Notes: a model not told the origin generated them from the sequence alone. Numbered from the stretch's first letter, positions 17,645-26,696 are shown. The stretch: 64,000 bases of DNA from Dysgonomonas sp. 216 (GCF_010501065.1 NZ_QVMM01000011.1:56190-120189), one strand, 5' to 3'. Translations and numbers: made by a program.

Positions 17645-18442
17645 TTAATCTGTTTCACTTGTATTATTGCAACAATTGCATTTGTTGTGTTTTTCCAACA
17701 CACGATGGGGAAAATCGCCATGTCCCACAATTTCTATTGGGCACGATGTATAATGCTCTTCGAGCCACTTAGCTGTAATATTATTGCCCGAATGATAGTG
17801 TAGCCCTCCATTTACACAGGCTATATTTTTAGTGAGTGATATAACTGTGCCAACGTCATGAGATACCATTATTATGGCTGTATTTCGATTAATTTTATCC
17901 AGTATTTTATAAAAATCTGTTTCGAACCGCTTGTCAACATAAGAGCTGGGCTCATCTAAAATTAAAAGATCGGGATTGTCAACTATAGCACGTCCCAATA
18001 GTACACGTTGCAATTGTCCTCCTGATAATTGTCCAATAGGACGGTTTAGCAGATTTTCCAATCCCATATCCGAAGCTGTATGTAAGGCTTTTTCTTTTTG
18101 GTCTTTAGAAAAACCAGATAAAAATCTTCTTTTTCCGGCTAAACCCGAAAGTATAACTTCAAATACAGATATAGGAAACTTTTTATCAATTTGGGTTATT
18201 TGTGGTAAATAACCAATGTTTATTTTATCTGTTTGAGTTCCGTTTACAAAAAAATCAATAGATCCGTCATTGGGCTTTACCAGTTTTAGTATGGCTTTCA
18301 ATAACGATGTTTTTCCTCCTCCGTTTGGTCCAATTATACCAAGAAAATCGTTTTCGAATACGGTTAAGTTCACATTTTCGAGTACAGGAGGGTTATTGTC
18401 ATAACATACCTTGAGGTCGGATATTTGAAGTATTTTATTCAT
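17645..18442 (-). CDS. znuC: Metal ABC transporter ATPase (ZnuC-like)
   Basis: This 265-residue ABC ATPase powers metal (probably zinc) import. It shows Walker A GPNGGGKT (38-45), the signature LSGGQLQR (about 139-146), Walker B LLILDEP and the H-loop in MVSHDVGT. The C-terminal CPIEIVGHGDFPHRVLEKH is a tail seen in Bacteroidetes ZnuC-like proteins; it is followed by KCNCCNN, a Cys cluster that may bind metal. Its ATG overlaps the znuA stop by 4 nt, so they are translationally coupled. No permease gene (ZnuB) follows; the next gene is a protease. Confidence 0.9.
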   Translation of the reverse strand: MNKILQISDLKVCYDNNPPVLENVNLTVFENDFLGIIGPNGGGKTSLLKAILKLVKPNDGSIDFFVNGTQTDKINIGYLPQITQIDKKFPISVFEVILSGLAGKRRFLSGFSKDQKEKALHTASDMGLENLLNRPIGQLSGGQLQRVLLGRAIVDNPDLLILDEPSSYVDKRFETDFYKILDKINRNTAIIMVSHDVGTVISLTKNIACVNGGLHYHSGNNITAKWLEEHYTSCPIEIVGHGDFPHRVLEKHNKCNCCNNTSETD

Positions 18443-19320
18443 TCCGAGGCTAGGGCTTCAGCTATTTTTATCATTTCTTCGTTCCAGTTATAAGAGAGAA
18501 GATTCAGCGTCACTATTTTTGCATTTATCTCCTTTGCTATTGTTTGTGCGTTATTTACGTCAAACTCCTGCTGAACAAATACTATTTTGATGTCTTTTGC
18601 TTTAGATAGATCTACCAATTCTTTTAGTTGTACCGGAGACGGGCTTTTCCCTTCAAACTCGATAGGGTATTGTTCCAATCCGTATTCGTTGGCATAATAA
18701 CTAAGGGCCGGATGATAAATAATGAAAGACTTACCTTTAGCCCTGTCTAAGTGCGATTTTATTATGCTATCTGTTTTATTGAACTCGGTAAATAAATTAT
18801 CGAGATTTTCTTTATAAAATTCTTTATTGTCGGGATCGACTTTAATAATAGCGTTATACATGTTTTGCGCCATTATACGAGCTGTAGCGGGTGAACTCCA
18901 GATGTGAGGATCGGCGCCCGAATGTCCGCCATGATTATGGTGGGTACAATCGTGACTATGTTCTTCATCAAGAGATGTTATGCCTGTCGAGCAATCAATT
19001 ATACTCATTCGAGGGTTGTTATCTTGTATGTTTTTAATCCATACGTTTTCGAAGTTAAAATATCCAACCTTAAAATATAATTTGCTTTTCCCCAATGAAA
19101 CCATTTGTGAAGGTGTCGGATCAAAACTTTCGGGATTTGAACCGGGTGGAATAATGCTGGATACAGTAAATTTGTCTTTTACTATACATTCAAGAAAGTA
19201 TTTCTGTGGGTCGATCGATACAGTCAAGTTATTTTCTGGTCTGTCTTTTTCCCGACATGATCCTAATATTGTTGCACTAATAAAAAGCACAATAAATATA
19301 TGAATACTAGTTTTTTTCAT
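18439..19320 (-). CDS. znuA: Zinc ABC transporter substrate-binding lipoprotein (ZnuA-like)
   Basis: This 293-residue cluster A-I (TroA fold) binding protein has a lipobox (TILGSC, Cys22). Between residues about 115 and 135 is a His/Asp-rich loop (EEHSHDCTHHNHGGHSGADP) followed by HIWSSP, typical of zinc-specific ZnuA proteins and absent from most manganese-specific relatives. Other metal ligands would be the His in IIYHPALSYYANEYGL and the C-terminal acidic residue region. It overlaps the upstream carbonic anhydrase stop and the downstream znuC start by 4 nt each, a tightly coupled trio. Confidence 0.92.
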   Translation of the reverse strand: MKKTSIHIFIVLFISATILGSCREKDRPENNLTVSIDPQKYFLECIVKDKFTVSSIIPPGSNPESFDPTPSQMVSLGKSKLYFKVGYFNFENVWIKNIQDNNPRMSIIDCSTGITSLDEEHSHDCTHHNHGGHSGADPHIWSSPATARIMAQNMYNAIIKVDPDNKEFYKENLDNLFTEFNKTDSIIKSHLDRAKGKSFIIYHPALSYYANEYGLEQYPIEFEGKSPSPVQLKELVDLSKAKDIKIVFVQQEFDVNNAQTIAKEINAKIVTLNLLSYNWNEEMIKIAEALASE

Positions 19321-19967
19321 TTCCCTTCTATAGTGAGGTCGTAAATTTTTCTGATTTTATCCAACTCTTTTTTGAAATCAATATCTAAATCTATCAGTAC
19401 TCCTTTGTGTAAATCGAATATCCATCCAGCAACACGGGGAAACCCATTTTCGAGATAAGATTTTTGTACTTCGGCTGTTTTTATAACGTTTAAACATTGT
19501 TCGTATACATTTAATTCAACCAGTCTGTTATGTCTATCTTCTAGGTTTTCTATTGCATCTAATTCTTTTTCGTGCAAACGGTATACATCCCTTATATTAC
19601 GTAACCACGGATTTAATATTCCTAAATTGCGAGGTTGCATAGCTGCTTTTATACCACCACAATCGTAATGTCCACAAACAATAATATGTTTAACTTTTAA
19701 ATGCTCTACCGCATAATTTATTACCGATAGGCAATTTAGATCGGCATTTACCACCATGTTCGCAATGTTGCGATGTACAAATACATCGCCGGGGCGTAAT
19801 CCCATAATCTCGTTTGCATGCACACGACTGTCCGAACAACCGATATATAGATATTCGGGTGTTTGTTGCTGAGCTAAATGTTCAAAGAAATTAGCGTTTT
19901 CCGATTTCATTTTTTCAATCCAACGCTTATTTGCTTCAAATATATTTTTGTAATAGCTGTCGGGCAT
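19317..19967 (-). CDS. Beta-class carbonic anhydrase
   Basis: This 216-residue enzyme interconverts CO2 and bicarbonate. It has the beta-CA zinc site: Cys44 and the Asp46-Arg48 dyad in IGCSDSRV, His100 and Cys103 in IIVCGHYDCGG. Start MPDSYYKNIFEANKRWIEKM is family-typical. It sits 16 nt after coaE and overlaps znuA by 4 nt, so a zinc enzyme is produced from the same message as zinc uptake proteins. Bicarbonate supply matters for CO2-dependent Bacteroidetes. There is no sign of truncation. Confidence 0.95.
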   Translation of the reverse strand: MPDSYYKNIFEANKRWIEKMKSENANFFEHLAQQQTPEYLYIGCSDSRVHANEIMGLRPGDVFVHRNIANMVVNADLNCLSVINYAVEHLKVKHIIVCGHYDCGGIKAAMQPRNLGILNPWLRNIRDVYRLHEKELDAIENLEDRHNRLVELNVYEQCLNVIKTAEVQKSYLENGFPRVAGWIFDLHKGVLIDLDIDFKKELDKIRKIYDLTIEGK

Positions 19968-19983
19968 AGAGCGATTTTTAGAA

Positions 19984-20571
19984 TTAATTTTTGTATCCCA
20001 ACTGATTCAGAATTTGCAGGGTTTGTGCAATTACTGATTCTGTGCCATCATTATAGATGACAAAATCGGCAAGCTTCATCTTTTCTTCATCAGGCATTTG
20101 GCTATCTATCCGATCCATTACTTTGCCTCTGCTTGTTCTGTCTCGCTGCATAGCTCGTGAAATCCTTGTTTCGAGAGGACAATAAACCATGATTGTTTTA
20201 TCAACAAATTTATTGAATCCCGATTCGAATAATATAGCAGCTTCATTGCCTATAACAGAGCAGTTTTCTCTTTTTTCCATCCACAGAGCAAAGTCTTTAG
20301 CCACTTCTGGATGTATTATTTCATTTACTCGCTGACGTTTTTCTTCGCTGGTAAATATATATGAGGCTAATAACGATTTATCTAATTTATTCCCTTCATA
20401 TATCTCTTCGCCAAATTCCTTTATCAATTCGTCTTTAATAATGGGCGAAGTAGCCGTAAGTTTTTTACTTTCGGTGTCGGCCATGTAAACGGGGATGCCC
20501 ATTAAAGTTAATATTTTCGATACCGTAGATTTTCCGCTACCGATTCCTCCTGTTATTCCTAATTTAATCAT
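19984..20571 (-). CDS. coaE: Dephospho-CoA kinase
   Basis: This enzyme catalyses the last step of coenzyme A synthesis, phosphorylating the 3'-OH of dephospho-CoA. The P-loop GITGGIGSGKST lies at the N-terminus, and the CoA-binding and lid regions are AILFESGFNKFVD and ISRAMQRDR. I start at the ATG at 20571 (MIKLGITGG), not at the TTG five codons upstream: this gives the canonical N-terminus and an 8-nt ATGATTAA overlap with ybbR. About 195 residues, normal for the family. Confidence 0.95.
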   Translation of the reverse strand: MIKLGITGGIGSGKSTVSKILTLMGIPVYMADTESKKLTATSPIIKDELIKEFGEEIYEGNKLDKSLLASYIFTSEEKRQRVNEIIHPEVAKDFALWMEKRENCSVIGNEAAILFESGFNKFVDKTIMVYCPLETRISRAMQRDRTSRGKVMDRIDSQMPDEEKMKLADFVIYNDGTESVIAQTLQILNQLGYKN

Positions 20572-21559
20572 AATTGTTTTGTTCAAAAATAAATTCTACA
20601 TCTGCGGGCGACATCGAAACGCTTTGTATATGATCGGGCATTGATATTATTCGCAAAGGTACATGTGATTCACGGGTGTTTTTTAGATCGTTATAATCAA
20701 GTTGTATAACGAAATCTTTTTCTGTTATTTGTTGATACTGAGAAAGACCTACCAGAAATGAAACTTTTACTGAAGATGGAAAGAATTTCACCTCCAATTT
20801 TTCCGGCAGGTTTATGCAAACAATTTCTATTTGCAAATTCTTTTGAGTATATTTATCTATAGGAACATAAACATCTACCACATCGGGAATAAATTTTACG
20901 TTCTCAATATTTTTTATGGCATATTTTAGTGGGCTCTCTGAATTATACTCGTGTATTGTATCATTTACGGTATACACATAATTCATTCCGTTTAGAATAG
21001 TTTCGGGTCCGTAAGCCAACACCGTGTCGGGTAAAATGCTTATATCGCCATCAAGTAAATAGCCCGACGAGATAAACACCTGCCCGTTAAAAATTACAGG
21101 TAATTTTTTCTGTTTCAGAGCAGTGTACTGAAATGTTATAAACGAAGGATCGTAATTAACAAGAGTTGCTGTGTTTTGTAATTTGTTTTTTACGGCCTGT
21201 TGCAAAGAGGTTGAAGATAGTACTTTGTTAGATGTTGTGGCAAAGACTTCTGAAATATCTATTGTTAGAGAATCTTTCCGCTTTGTAAAGTACGAATTAA
21301 ATAATCCATACCCATTATCTTTTATTGTTATATTTATACTTTCAGGCAATGGTGTGTTAAAGATAACGCTGTCGGGTATCGATATGTACCTTATTGGAAG
21401 GTCGTAGCTTGCTGTGAAATTTTGCCTGTATATCTGAAAAAACCAAAGGATTGAGGATAAAAGGACAAAAAAAGAAAAAGTCAGAACCTTTCTCCATGGT
21501 GTATTCACCAGAATTTTCCTGACTTTTTCTGATATATTATGATATATATTATTATCCAT
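20564..21559 (-). CDS. YbbR-like domain protein
   Basis: This 331-residue protein has one N-terminal TM helix (VLTFSFFVLLSSILWFFQIY, about 25-44) and an extracytoplasmic part with YbbR-type repeats (SLTIDISEV; VYVPIDKYTQ; LEVKFFPSSVKVSFLVG). In Firmicutes the YbbR protein CdaR regulates the diadenylate cyclase CdaA; no cyclase gene is present here, so that role cannot be assumed. The gene order yajC-ybbR-coaE appears to be common in Bacteroidales (recalled, not checked). It overlaps coaE by 8 nt. Confidence 0.85.
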   Translation of the reverse strand: MDNNIYHNISEKVRKILVNTPWRKVLTFSFFVLLSSILWFFQIYRQNFTASYDLPIRYISIPDSVIFNTPLPESINITIKDNGYGLFNSYFTKRKDSLTIDISEVFATTSNKVLSSTSLQQAVKNKLQNTATLVNYDPSFITFQYTALKQKKLPVIFNGQVFISSGYLLDGDISILPDTVLAYGPETILNGMNYVYTVNDTIHEYNSESPLKYAIKNIENVKFIPDVVDVYVPIDKYTQKNLQIEIVCINLPEKLEVKFFPSSVKVSFLVGLSQYQQITEKDFVIQLDYNDLKNTRESHVPLRIISMPDHIQSVSMSPADVEFIFEQNNYD

Positions 21560-21582
21560 AATATGACCTCATATTCGGCTTT

Positions 21583-21900
21583 TTAGTTTTTCGAAACATC
21601 CTCGCCTGCAGCGTATACTGATGCTTTTTCTACTTTAATTTTAACCGAATCGGCTATTTCAACAATAAAGAAAGTTTCGCCAACTTCTTTTATGCGTCCA
21701 TGAATACCTCCGGCTGTTACAACTTTATCGCCTACCTTCATTGCTTCGCGGGCTTGTTGTATTGCTTTTTGTTTTTTCTGTTGTGGCCTGATCATAAAGA
21801 AGTAGAAGATAGCAATTATTGCTACCATCATTATAATCATTTGCATTCCGCCACCTTCACCTCCTGTTGCTCCGTCTAAAAATACAGTTAATAAATTCAT
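21583..21900 (-). CDS. yajC: Preprotein translocase subunit YajC
   Basis: This 105-residue single-pass membrane protein accessory to SecDF has a TM helix at about residues 20-39 (MQMIIMMVAIIAIFYFFMIR) followed by the hallmark RPQQKKQK and VGDKVVTAGGIHGRIKEV. The N-terminal extension MNLLTVFLDGATGGEGGG is glycine-rich, as is usual in Bacteroidetes YajC. It lies 23 nt upstream of ybbR and 88 nt downstream of nusB. Confidence 0.95.
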   Translation of the reverse strand: MNLLTVFLDGATGGEGGGMQMIIMMVAIIAIFYFFMIRPQQKKQKAIQQAREAMKVGDKVVTAGGIHGRIKEVGETFFIVEIADSVKIKVEKASVYAAGEDVSKN

Positions 21901-21988
21901 AATATTCTTTTTGATTTTAATGTATCCAAAGATACAGTATTATTTGTAAACAATAAAAGTTTAATATTAAAAGTACTGTTGGGCTTTA

Positions 21989-22912
21989 TTATTTAAACAG
22001 TTTTTTAGATGCCCTAAGTTCATTAACAATCGAATCGAGTATTCCGTTTATAAAAGATGCACTTTTTTCGGTGCTATACACTTTTGCTACATCAATGTAT
22101 TCGTTGAGAGTAACATTAACCGGAATGCTGGGGAAGTTGATAATCTCGGTAAGTGCTGCTTGCATTATAACGAGATCCATAAATGCAATACGCTCCGATT
22201 CCCAGTTTTGGGCATGGTGGGTTATCATTTCTCTGTATTCTTTCATGTTAAACAATGATTCCCGTAATAGCTTAACTGCAAATTCACTGTCTTCCTCATC
22301 TCTGAACATAGGAAGAAGAACTTGTTGGTTAGTGTCGTCTTCTTCAAGTTTTTTGATTGTTTTCAGTACAAACGATTCGATAATTTCTATGTCATCGTTC
22401 CAGAATATACTTTCGTCTTCGAGTAAATCATCAAGGTCTTCATTCGCATAAATGAATTTTTTGAATATTTTACGCCAAAAATCACGGTCGTCTTCGTAGC
22501 TTGGATTTTCCAAAGCTATATAGTCTTTGTATATTTCAGAAACAAGTATGCGGTTTAGTATAGTTTTTATGAATGACTCTTGTTCGTTCCAGTCGAATGG
22601 CCTTTTATTCAAGTATTCCGAAAGTTCGGTGTTTTTTCGGAGCTGACCAATAAACTTATTATCAAGAAGGCGAACATTTGGGTTCATGTCTTCGTAGGAG
22701 GGAAGGAGTTTCGATTTATTTGCTTCAACTCTTTTTGCGTAAGCGTCGGTAATAGCAATAAGTAGTCCTAAGAGGTAAAAATATAAATCGTAAGATTTCT
22801 GAAAGCTGAGATTTAGTTCAGCTTCACTTTTTTTTAGGTTTCCATCTTGGTTCTGATAATAAGAATATAAAACCTGAATAACCCTAATACGGATAAGAAC
22901 GCGATTAATCAT
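21989..22912 (-). CDS. nusB: Transcription antitermination protein NusB (long form)
   Basis: NusB binds boxA RNA with S10 to suppress termination on rRNA operons. The protein is about 307 residues, twice the E. coli length, as in other Bacteroidetes: the NusB fold is the C-terminal half (LVIMQAALTEIINFPSIPVN, VTLNEYIDVAKVYSTEKSAS), preceded by a helical extension starting MINRVLIRIRVIQVLYSYYQ. I start at the ATG at 22912 because a TATCTTTG -7 box at 22940-22947 lies upstream and overlaps the longer frame's start at 22942. It is the first gene of the operon running to znuC. Confidence 0.93.
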   Translation of the reverse strand: MINRVLIRIRVIQVLYSYYQNQDGNLKKSEAELNLSFQKSYDLYFYLLGLLIAITDAYAKRVEANKSKLLPSYEDMNPNVRLLDNKFIGQLRKNTELSEYLNKRPFDWNEQESFIKTILNRILVSEIYKDYIALENPSYEDDRDFWRKIFKKFIYANEDLDDLLEDESIFWNDDIEIIESFVLKTIKKLEEDDTNQQVLLPMFRDEEDSEFAVKLLRESLFNMKEYREMITHHAQNWESERIAFMDLVIMQAALTEIINFPSIPVNVTLNEYIDVAKVYSTEKSASFINGILDSIVNELRASKKLFK

Positions 22913-22939
22913 AAAATATGTAAAGATTATTTCCGAGTG

Positions 22940-22947
22940 CAAAGATA
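22940..22947 (-). promoter_or_regulatory. -7 box of the nusB-znuC operon
   Basis: TATCTTTG on the minus strand, a full consensus match 28 nt before the nusB ATG. It is probably the sole promoter for seven closely spaced genes. Confidence 0.6.
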
Positions 22948-22990
22948 ATATTTTTCAGTTCACATATCATGTTCTTATGCTCGAAAAAAG

Positions 22991-23028
22991 AAAAAGCCGA
23001 AAAGTTAATAATAACTTTCGGCTTTTTT
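22991..23028 (-). terminator. Terminator after murA
   Basis: AAAGCCGAAA.../...CTTTCGGCTTTT forms a strong stem of more than 12 bp flanked by T runs on the minus strand, 22 nt after the murA stop. Confidence 0.85.
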
Positions 23029-23049
23029 GTTTATAATATTGTGTTGTTT

Positions 23050-24357
23050 TTATTGATCCATTCTCATAATATTTGCACCTAATTGGTTAAGACGTACGTC
23101 TATGTTTTGATAACCACGGTCTATTTGATCAATATTGTGTATGACACTTTTTCCGTCGGCGCACATTGCTGCTATAAGTAAAGCTATCCCTGCCCGTATA
23201 TCGGGCGACGTCATAGTTGTAGCGCGCATAGGGCGTTTCCCCGTTCCTATAACTGTGGCACGGTGCGGATCGCAAAGAATGATTTGTGCACCCATATCTA
23301 TAAGTTTGTCTACAAAAAACAAACGGCTTTCAAACATTTTTTGATGTATAAGTACACTACCTCTAGCCTGTGTAGCTACAACCAGCAAAACGCTAATAAG
23401 GTCGGGGGTGAGGCCTGGCCACGGAGCGTCGGCTATAGTAAGGATAGAGCCATCGATGAATGTGTCGATAGTATAATCTTTTTGCTTGGGTATATATATA
23501 TCGTCTCCTTTTCTTTCTACTTTGATTCCTAGGCGACGGAATGTTTCGGGGATAATTCCAAGATTGTCGTACGACACGTCTTTGATAGTCAGTTCCGAGG
23601 ATGTCATTGCTGCCATTCCAATAAAACTGCCAATTTCTATCATGTCGGGTAAAATACGGTGAGTGGTTCCTCCAAGCTCTTTTACGCCTTCTATGCGTAT
23701 TAGATTAGATGCTATTCCCGATATATTTGCTCCCATCTGTACCAGCATCTTGCAAAGCTGTTGTAAATAAGGCTCGCATGCCGCATTGTATATGGTTGTT
23801 TCGCCTTCGGCTAATACAGCTGCCATTATTATATTTGCGGTACCTGTAACCGAAGCTTCATCCAGAAGCATGTATGTGCCTTTTAGTTTTTTAGCAGTGA
23901 TGGAGTATAGTTGTTGAACGCTATCGTATTTGAAATCGGCTCCTAGCTTTTGTATTCCTAAAAAATGTGTATCTAAACGTCTGCGACCAATTTTGTCTCC
24001 TCCCGGTTTGGGGAGTATGGCCTGACCGAAACGGGCAACCAAAGGTCCGATGATCATAACAGATCCTCGTAATGACGAGCTTTTTTTGAAAAACTCAGGG
24101 GTCTGAAGATAATCGAGATTTACTTCATCGGCTTTAAACGACCAAGTGTTTTCGCTCACTCTTTTTGTTTTAACTCCCATATCCGATAATAAGGCTATGA
24201 GGTTGTTTATATCTAGAATATCGGGGATGTTTTCGATGATAACTTCCTCGGGGGTGAGTAGGGTTGCACAAATAATTTGCAGAGCTTCGTTTTTTGCTCC
24301 TTGCGGTGTTATCTCGCCATTAAGGTGGCAGCCTCCTTCTATAATAAATGATGCCAT
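23050..24357 (-). CDS. murA: UDP-N-acetylglucosamine 1-carboxyvinyltransferase, Asp-type active site
   Basis: MurA transfers enolpyruvate from PEP to UDP-GlcNAc, the first committed step of peptidoglycan synthesis. The protein has 435 residues with Lys22 in GAKNEAL and the EPSP-synthase fold repeats. The loop that carries the fosfomycin-target Cys115 in E. coli (GGCxIG) reads PGGDKIGRRRLDTH here, with Asp121 (codon 23995-23997) in place of Cys. Asp at this position is known from Mycobacterium and Chlamydia and gives intrinsic fosfomycin insensitivity. It is the last gene of rfbB-murB-murA. Confidence 0.96.
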   Translation of the reverse strand: MASFIIEGGCHLNGEITPQGAKNEALQIICATLLTPEEVIIENIPDILDINNLIALLSDMGVKTKRVSENTWSFKADEVNLDYLQTPEFFKKSSSLRGSVMIIGPLVARFGQAILPKPGGDKIGRRRLDTHFLGIQKLGADFKYDSVQQLYSITAKKLKGTYMLLDEASVTGTANIIMAAVLAEGETTIYNAACEPYLQQLCKMLVQMGANISGIASNLIRIEGVKELGGTTHRILPDMIEIGSFIGMAAMTSSELTIKDVSYDNLGIIPETFRRLGIKVERKGDDIYIPKQKDYTIDTFIDGSILTIADAPWPGLTPDLISVLLVVATQARGSVLIHQKMFESRLFFVDKLIDMGAQIILCDPHRATVIGTGKRPMRATTMTSPDIRAGIALLIAAMCADGKSVIHNIDQIDRGYQNIDVRLNQLGANIMRMDQ

Positions 24358-24398
24358 GATCTGATTTATAATGTTGTTTTAATGCGTGGTGTTATTTA

Positions 24399-25403
24399 TT
24401 AAAATATTCTGACTTCGGGTTCAAGTTCTATCCCGAATTTGTCTTTTACTGTGTCTTGTATAGTTTGCGCGAATTTTACAATTTCGCGACCATCACTTGC
24501 TCCATAATTTACGATTATAAGCGCTTGGTTTTTGTAGGTTCCAATGTTTCCTATTTGTTTGCCTTTAAATCCGGCTTTATCTATAAGGAATGCAGCTGAT
24601 GTTTTTATTTTTCCATCGTGTTGAGGGTAAACAGGGAGGTCGAAGTGGATTTTAATAAGCTCTTCCGACTTTTCTTTTGAAATGTATGGGTTTTTGAAAA
24701 AACTTCCGCAATTAGGCAGCTTTTTATGATCGGGAAGCTTACGTTCACGTATGCGGATAACCGCCTCTCTAACATCTTTTATCGTTGGAAAAGCAATATT
24801 CTCTAACTCTTTATTCAAGTCAAAGTATTTGGGTTTGTATGAGTATGTTCGTTTTAGTTGGAATACAACAGAGATTATAATGTATTTATTAGTACGTTTG
24901 AAGATACTATCTCTGTAAGCAAATTCACATTCGCTATTCGAAAAAGATAATACTTCGTGTGTATTTATATCTAAAGCTATAACTTCCTTGATGCAATCTT
25001 TGACTTCTGCGCCATATGCTCCAATGTTTTGAACCGGAGAAGCTCCGACGGTGCCGGGGATGAGAGAAAGATTTTCCAATCCCGAAAAACCTTTTTCAAC
25101 ACAGTAGTTTACGAAATTGTCCCAATCCTCAGATGCCATGACTTCGATGAAGATGTCCTCATCCTCATTCTCTTCGTCCGAAACTTCAGTTATGCCTGTA
25201 AGTTTTGGCTTTATAATTAGCCCGTCAAAATCGTGTGTGAAGAATAAGTTACACCCTCCGCCTATAATAAGCTTCTTTTCTGTGGGGTAGTCTGCTATGC
25301 ATTGCTTAAGCTCTGCAATGTTTTCCGGTTCACAGAATAGCTTGGCGTAGGCTTCGGTCCGAAACGAGTTGTATTCTTTTAATTGTACGTTTTGTTTATA
25401 CAT
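24399..25403 (-). CDS. murB: UDP-N-acetylenolpyruvoylglucosamine reductase
   Basis: MurB reduces the MurA product to UDP-MurNAc using FAD and NADPH. The 334 residues include the FAD-binding IGGGCNLFFTHDFDG, LSLIPGTVGASPVQNIGAYG, the catalytic serine region NCGSFFKNP and a C-terminal ELEPEVRIF. It is the longer type I (E. coli-like) form. It lies between rfbB (23 nt) and murA (41 nt), so the two consecutive enzymes of the pathway are made from one message. Confidence 0.96.
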   Translation of the reverse strand: MYKQNVQLKEYNSFRTEAYAKLFCEPENIAELKQCIADYPTEKKLIIGGGCNLFFTHDFDGLIIKPKLTGITEVSDEENEDEDIFIEVMASEDWDNFVNYCVEKGFSGLENLSLIPGTVGASPVQNIGAYGAEVKDCIKEVIALDINTHEVLSFSNSECEFAYRDSIFKRTNKYIIISVVFQLKRTYSYKPKYFDLNKELENIAFPTIKDVREAVIRIRERKLPDHKKLPNCGSFFKNPYISKEKSEELIKIHFDLPVYPQHDGKIKTSAAFLIDKAGFKGKQIGNIGTYKNQALIIVNYGASDGREIVKFAQTIQDTVKDKFGIELEPEVRIF

Positions 25404-25426
25404 TATTGCCTTAAAATCCGTTATGT

Positions 25427-26563
25427 TTACCTGTTTTCGTACATCTGTTGATAATACTTCATGTAATCGCCAGATGTAACTTCGTCAACCCATTGTTGGT
25501 TGTCGAGATACCAATATATTGTTTTCACAATACCTTCGTCAAAATAAGTTTGTGGCAGCCATCCTAATTCATTTGATATTTTCGTTGGGTCTATCGCATA
25601 GCGATGATCGTGACCTTGTCGGTCTTTAACGAATGATATAAGATTGTTATTAATCCATGATATGTCAATACTTCCATCTTGTAAAATCTCCTTTTTCTTT
25701 AACGCGCAACGGTATTCAGGCTCTTTTTCCATAATACTGTGTATGGTGTATATTACGAGTTTTACGATGTCTATATTCTTCTTTTCATTATGTCCTCCAA
25801 CATTGTATATCTCGTCAGGGCGTCCTTTATGAAGAACCACATCTATTGCCCTGCAATGGTCTTCAACATATAGCCAATCTCTAACATTGCTGCCATCGCC
25901 ATATACAGGTAGCTGTTTGCCTTCTAGTATATTCCTAATGATGAGGGGTATTAACTTTTCGGGGAAATGGTATGGACCATAGTTGTTTGAGCAGCGAGTG
26001 ATGTTTATTGGCATTTTAAAAGTCTCGCCGTATGCTTTTACAATCATGTCGCTCCCTGCTTTTGATGCGCTGTATGGTGAACGGGGGTCGAGTGGGGTTG
26101 TTTCTGTAAAATAACCTTCATCTCCTAGTGAGCCATATACTTCGTCGGTCGAGACATGTAAAAATTTCACTCCGCTTTTCCATATAGGGTAATTATTTTC
26201 ATCTTTGCCTGTTGTCCAGTGCTTTTTTGCGGTATCCAGCAGATTCTGTGTTCCCAATATATTTGTTTGCAGAAATAATTGGGGATTCTCAATGCTCCGA
26301 TCAACATGACTTTCTGCGGCAAAGTTCACAACATAGTTTATGTTGTGCTCAGTAAATATTTTTTCGCAGATTTGCCTGTCGCAAATGTCTCCTTTTACGA
26401 ATGTTATTCGAGAATCTTTGAGTTCTTTGCTCAAAGTTCCTAAGTTTCCAGCATAAGTCAGGGCGTCTAATATTATAAATTGACCATCAGGATGCGCTGT
26501 AAGCATGTGCTTGACAAAATTTGAGCCAATAAAGCCGGCTCCTCCTGTGATTAAATATGTCAT
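25427..26563 (-). CDS. rfbB: dTDP-glucose 4,6-dehydratase
   Basis: This extended short-chain dehydrogenase turns dTDP-glucose into dTDP-4-keto-6-deoxyglucose, the precursor of rhamnose and other deoxysugars. It has the NAD-binding TGGAGFIGSN (6-15), catalytic Thr-Asp-Glu in VSTDEVYG (139-141) and the YxxxK pair Tyr164/Lys168 in YSASKAGSD. At 378 residues it is slightly longer than usual, with an insertion around WTTGKDENNYPIW common in Bacteroidales. No rfbA, rfbC or rfbD lies nearby; it is instead first in an operon with murB and murA. Confidence 0.95.
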   Translation of the reverse strand: MTYLITGGAGFIGSNFVKHMLTAHPDGQFIILDALTYAGNLGTLSKELKDSRITFVKGDICDRQICEKIFTEHNINYVVNFAAESHVDRSIENPQLFLQTNILGTQNLLDTAKKHWTTGKDENNYPIWKSGVKFLHVSTDEVYGSLGDEGYFTETTPLDPRSPYSASKAGSDMIVKAYGETFKMPINITRCSNNYGPYHFPEKLIPLIIRNILEGKQLPVYGDGSNVRDWLYVEDHCRAIDVVLHKGRPDEIYNVGGHNEKKNIDIVKLVIYTIHSIMEKEPEYRCALKKKEILQDGSIDISWINNNLISFVKDRQGHDHRYAIDPTKISNELGWLPQTYFDEGIVKTIYWYLDNQQWVDEVTSGDYMKYYQQMYENR

Positions 26564-26597
26564 ACTCTTTTATTTTATAATTTTGTTCGTTGTTTTG

Positions 26598-26605
26598 CAA
26601 AAATA
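26598..26605 (-). promoter_or_regulatory. -7 box of the rfbB-murB-murA operon
   Basis: TATTTTTG on the minus strand, 35 nt upstream of the rfbB ATG. It matches TAnnTTTG; no -33 TTTG is evident. Confidence 0.55.
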
Positions 26606-26696
26606 GGAAATAAATTCATTAAACGGTTTGACTTTTTGTTTTCAGCAAAAAAAAATGTTTTATGTGAAAAAGTTTGTTTTAAAAATTGAAATAATA

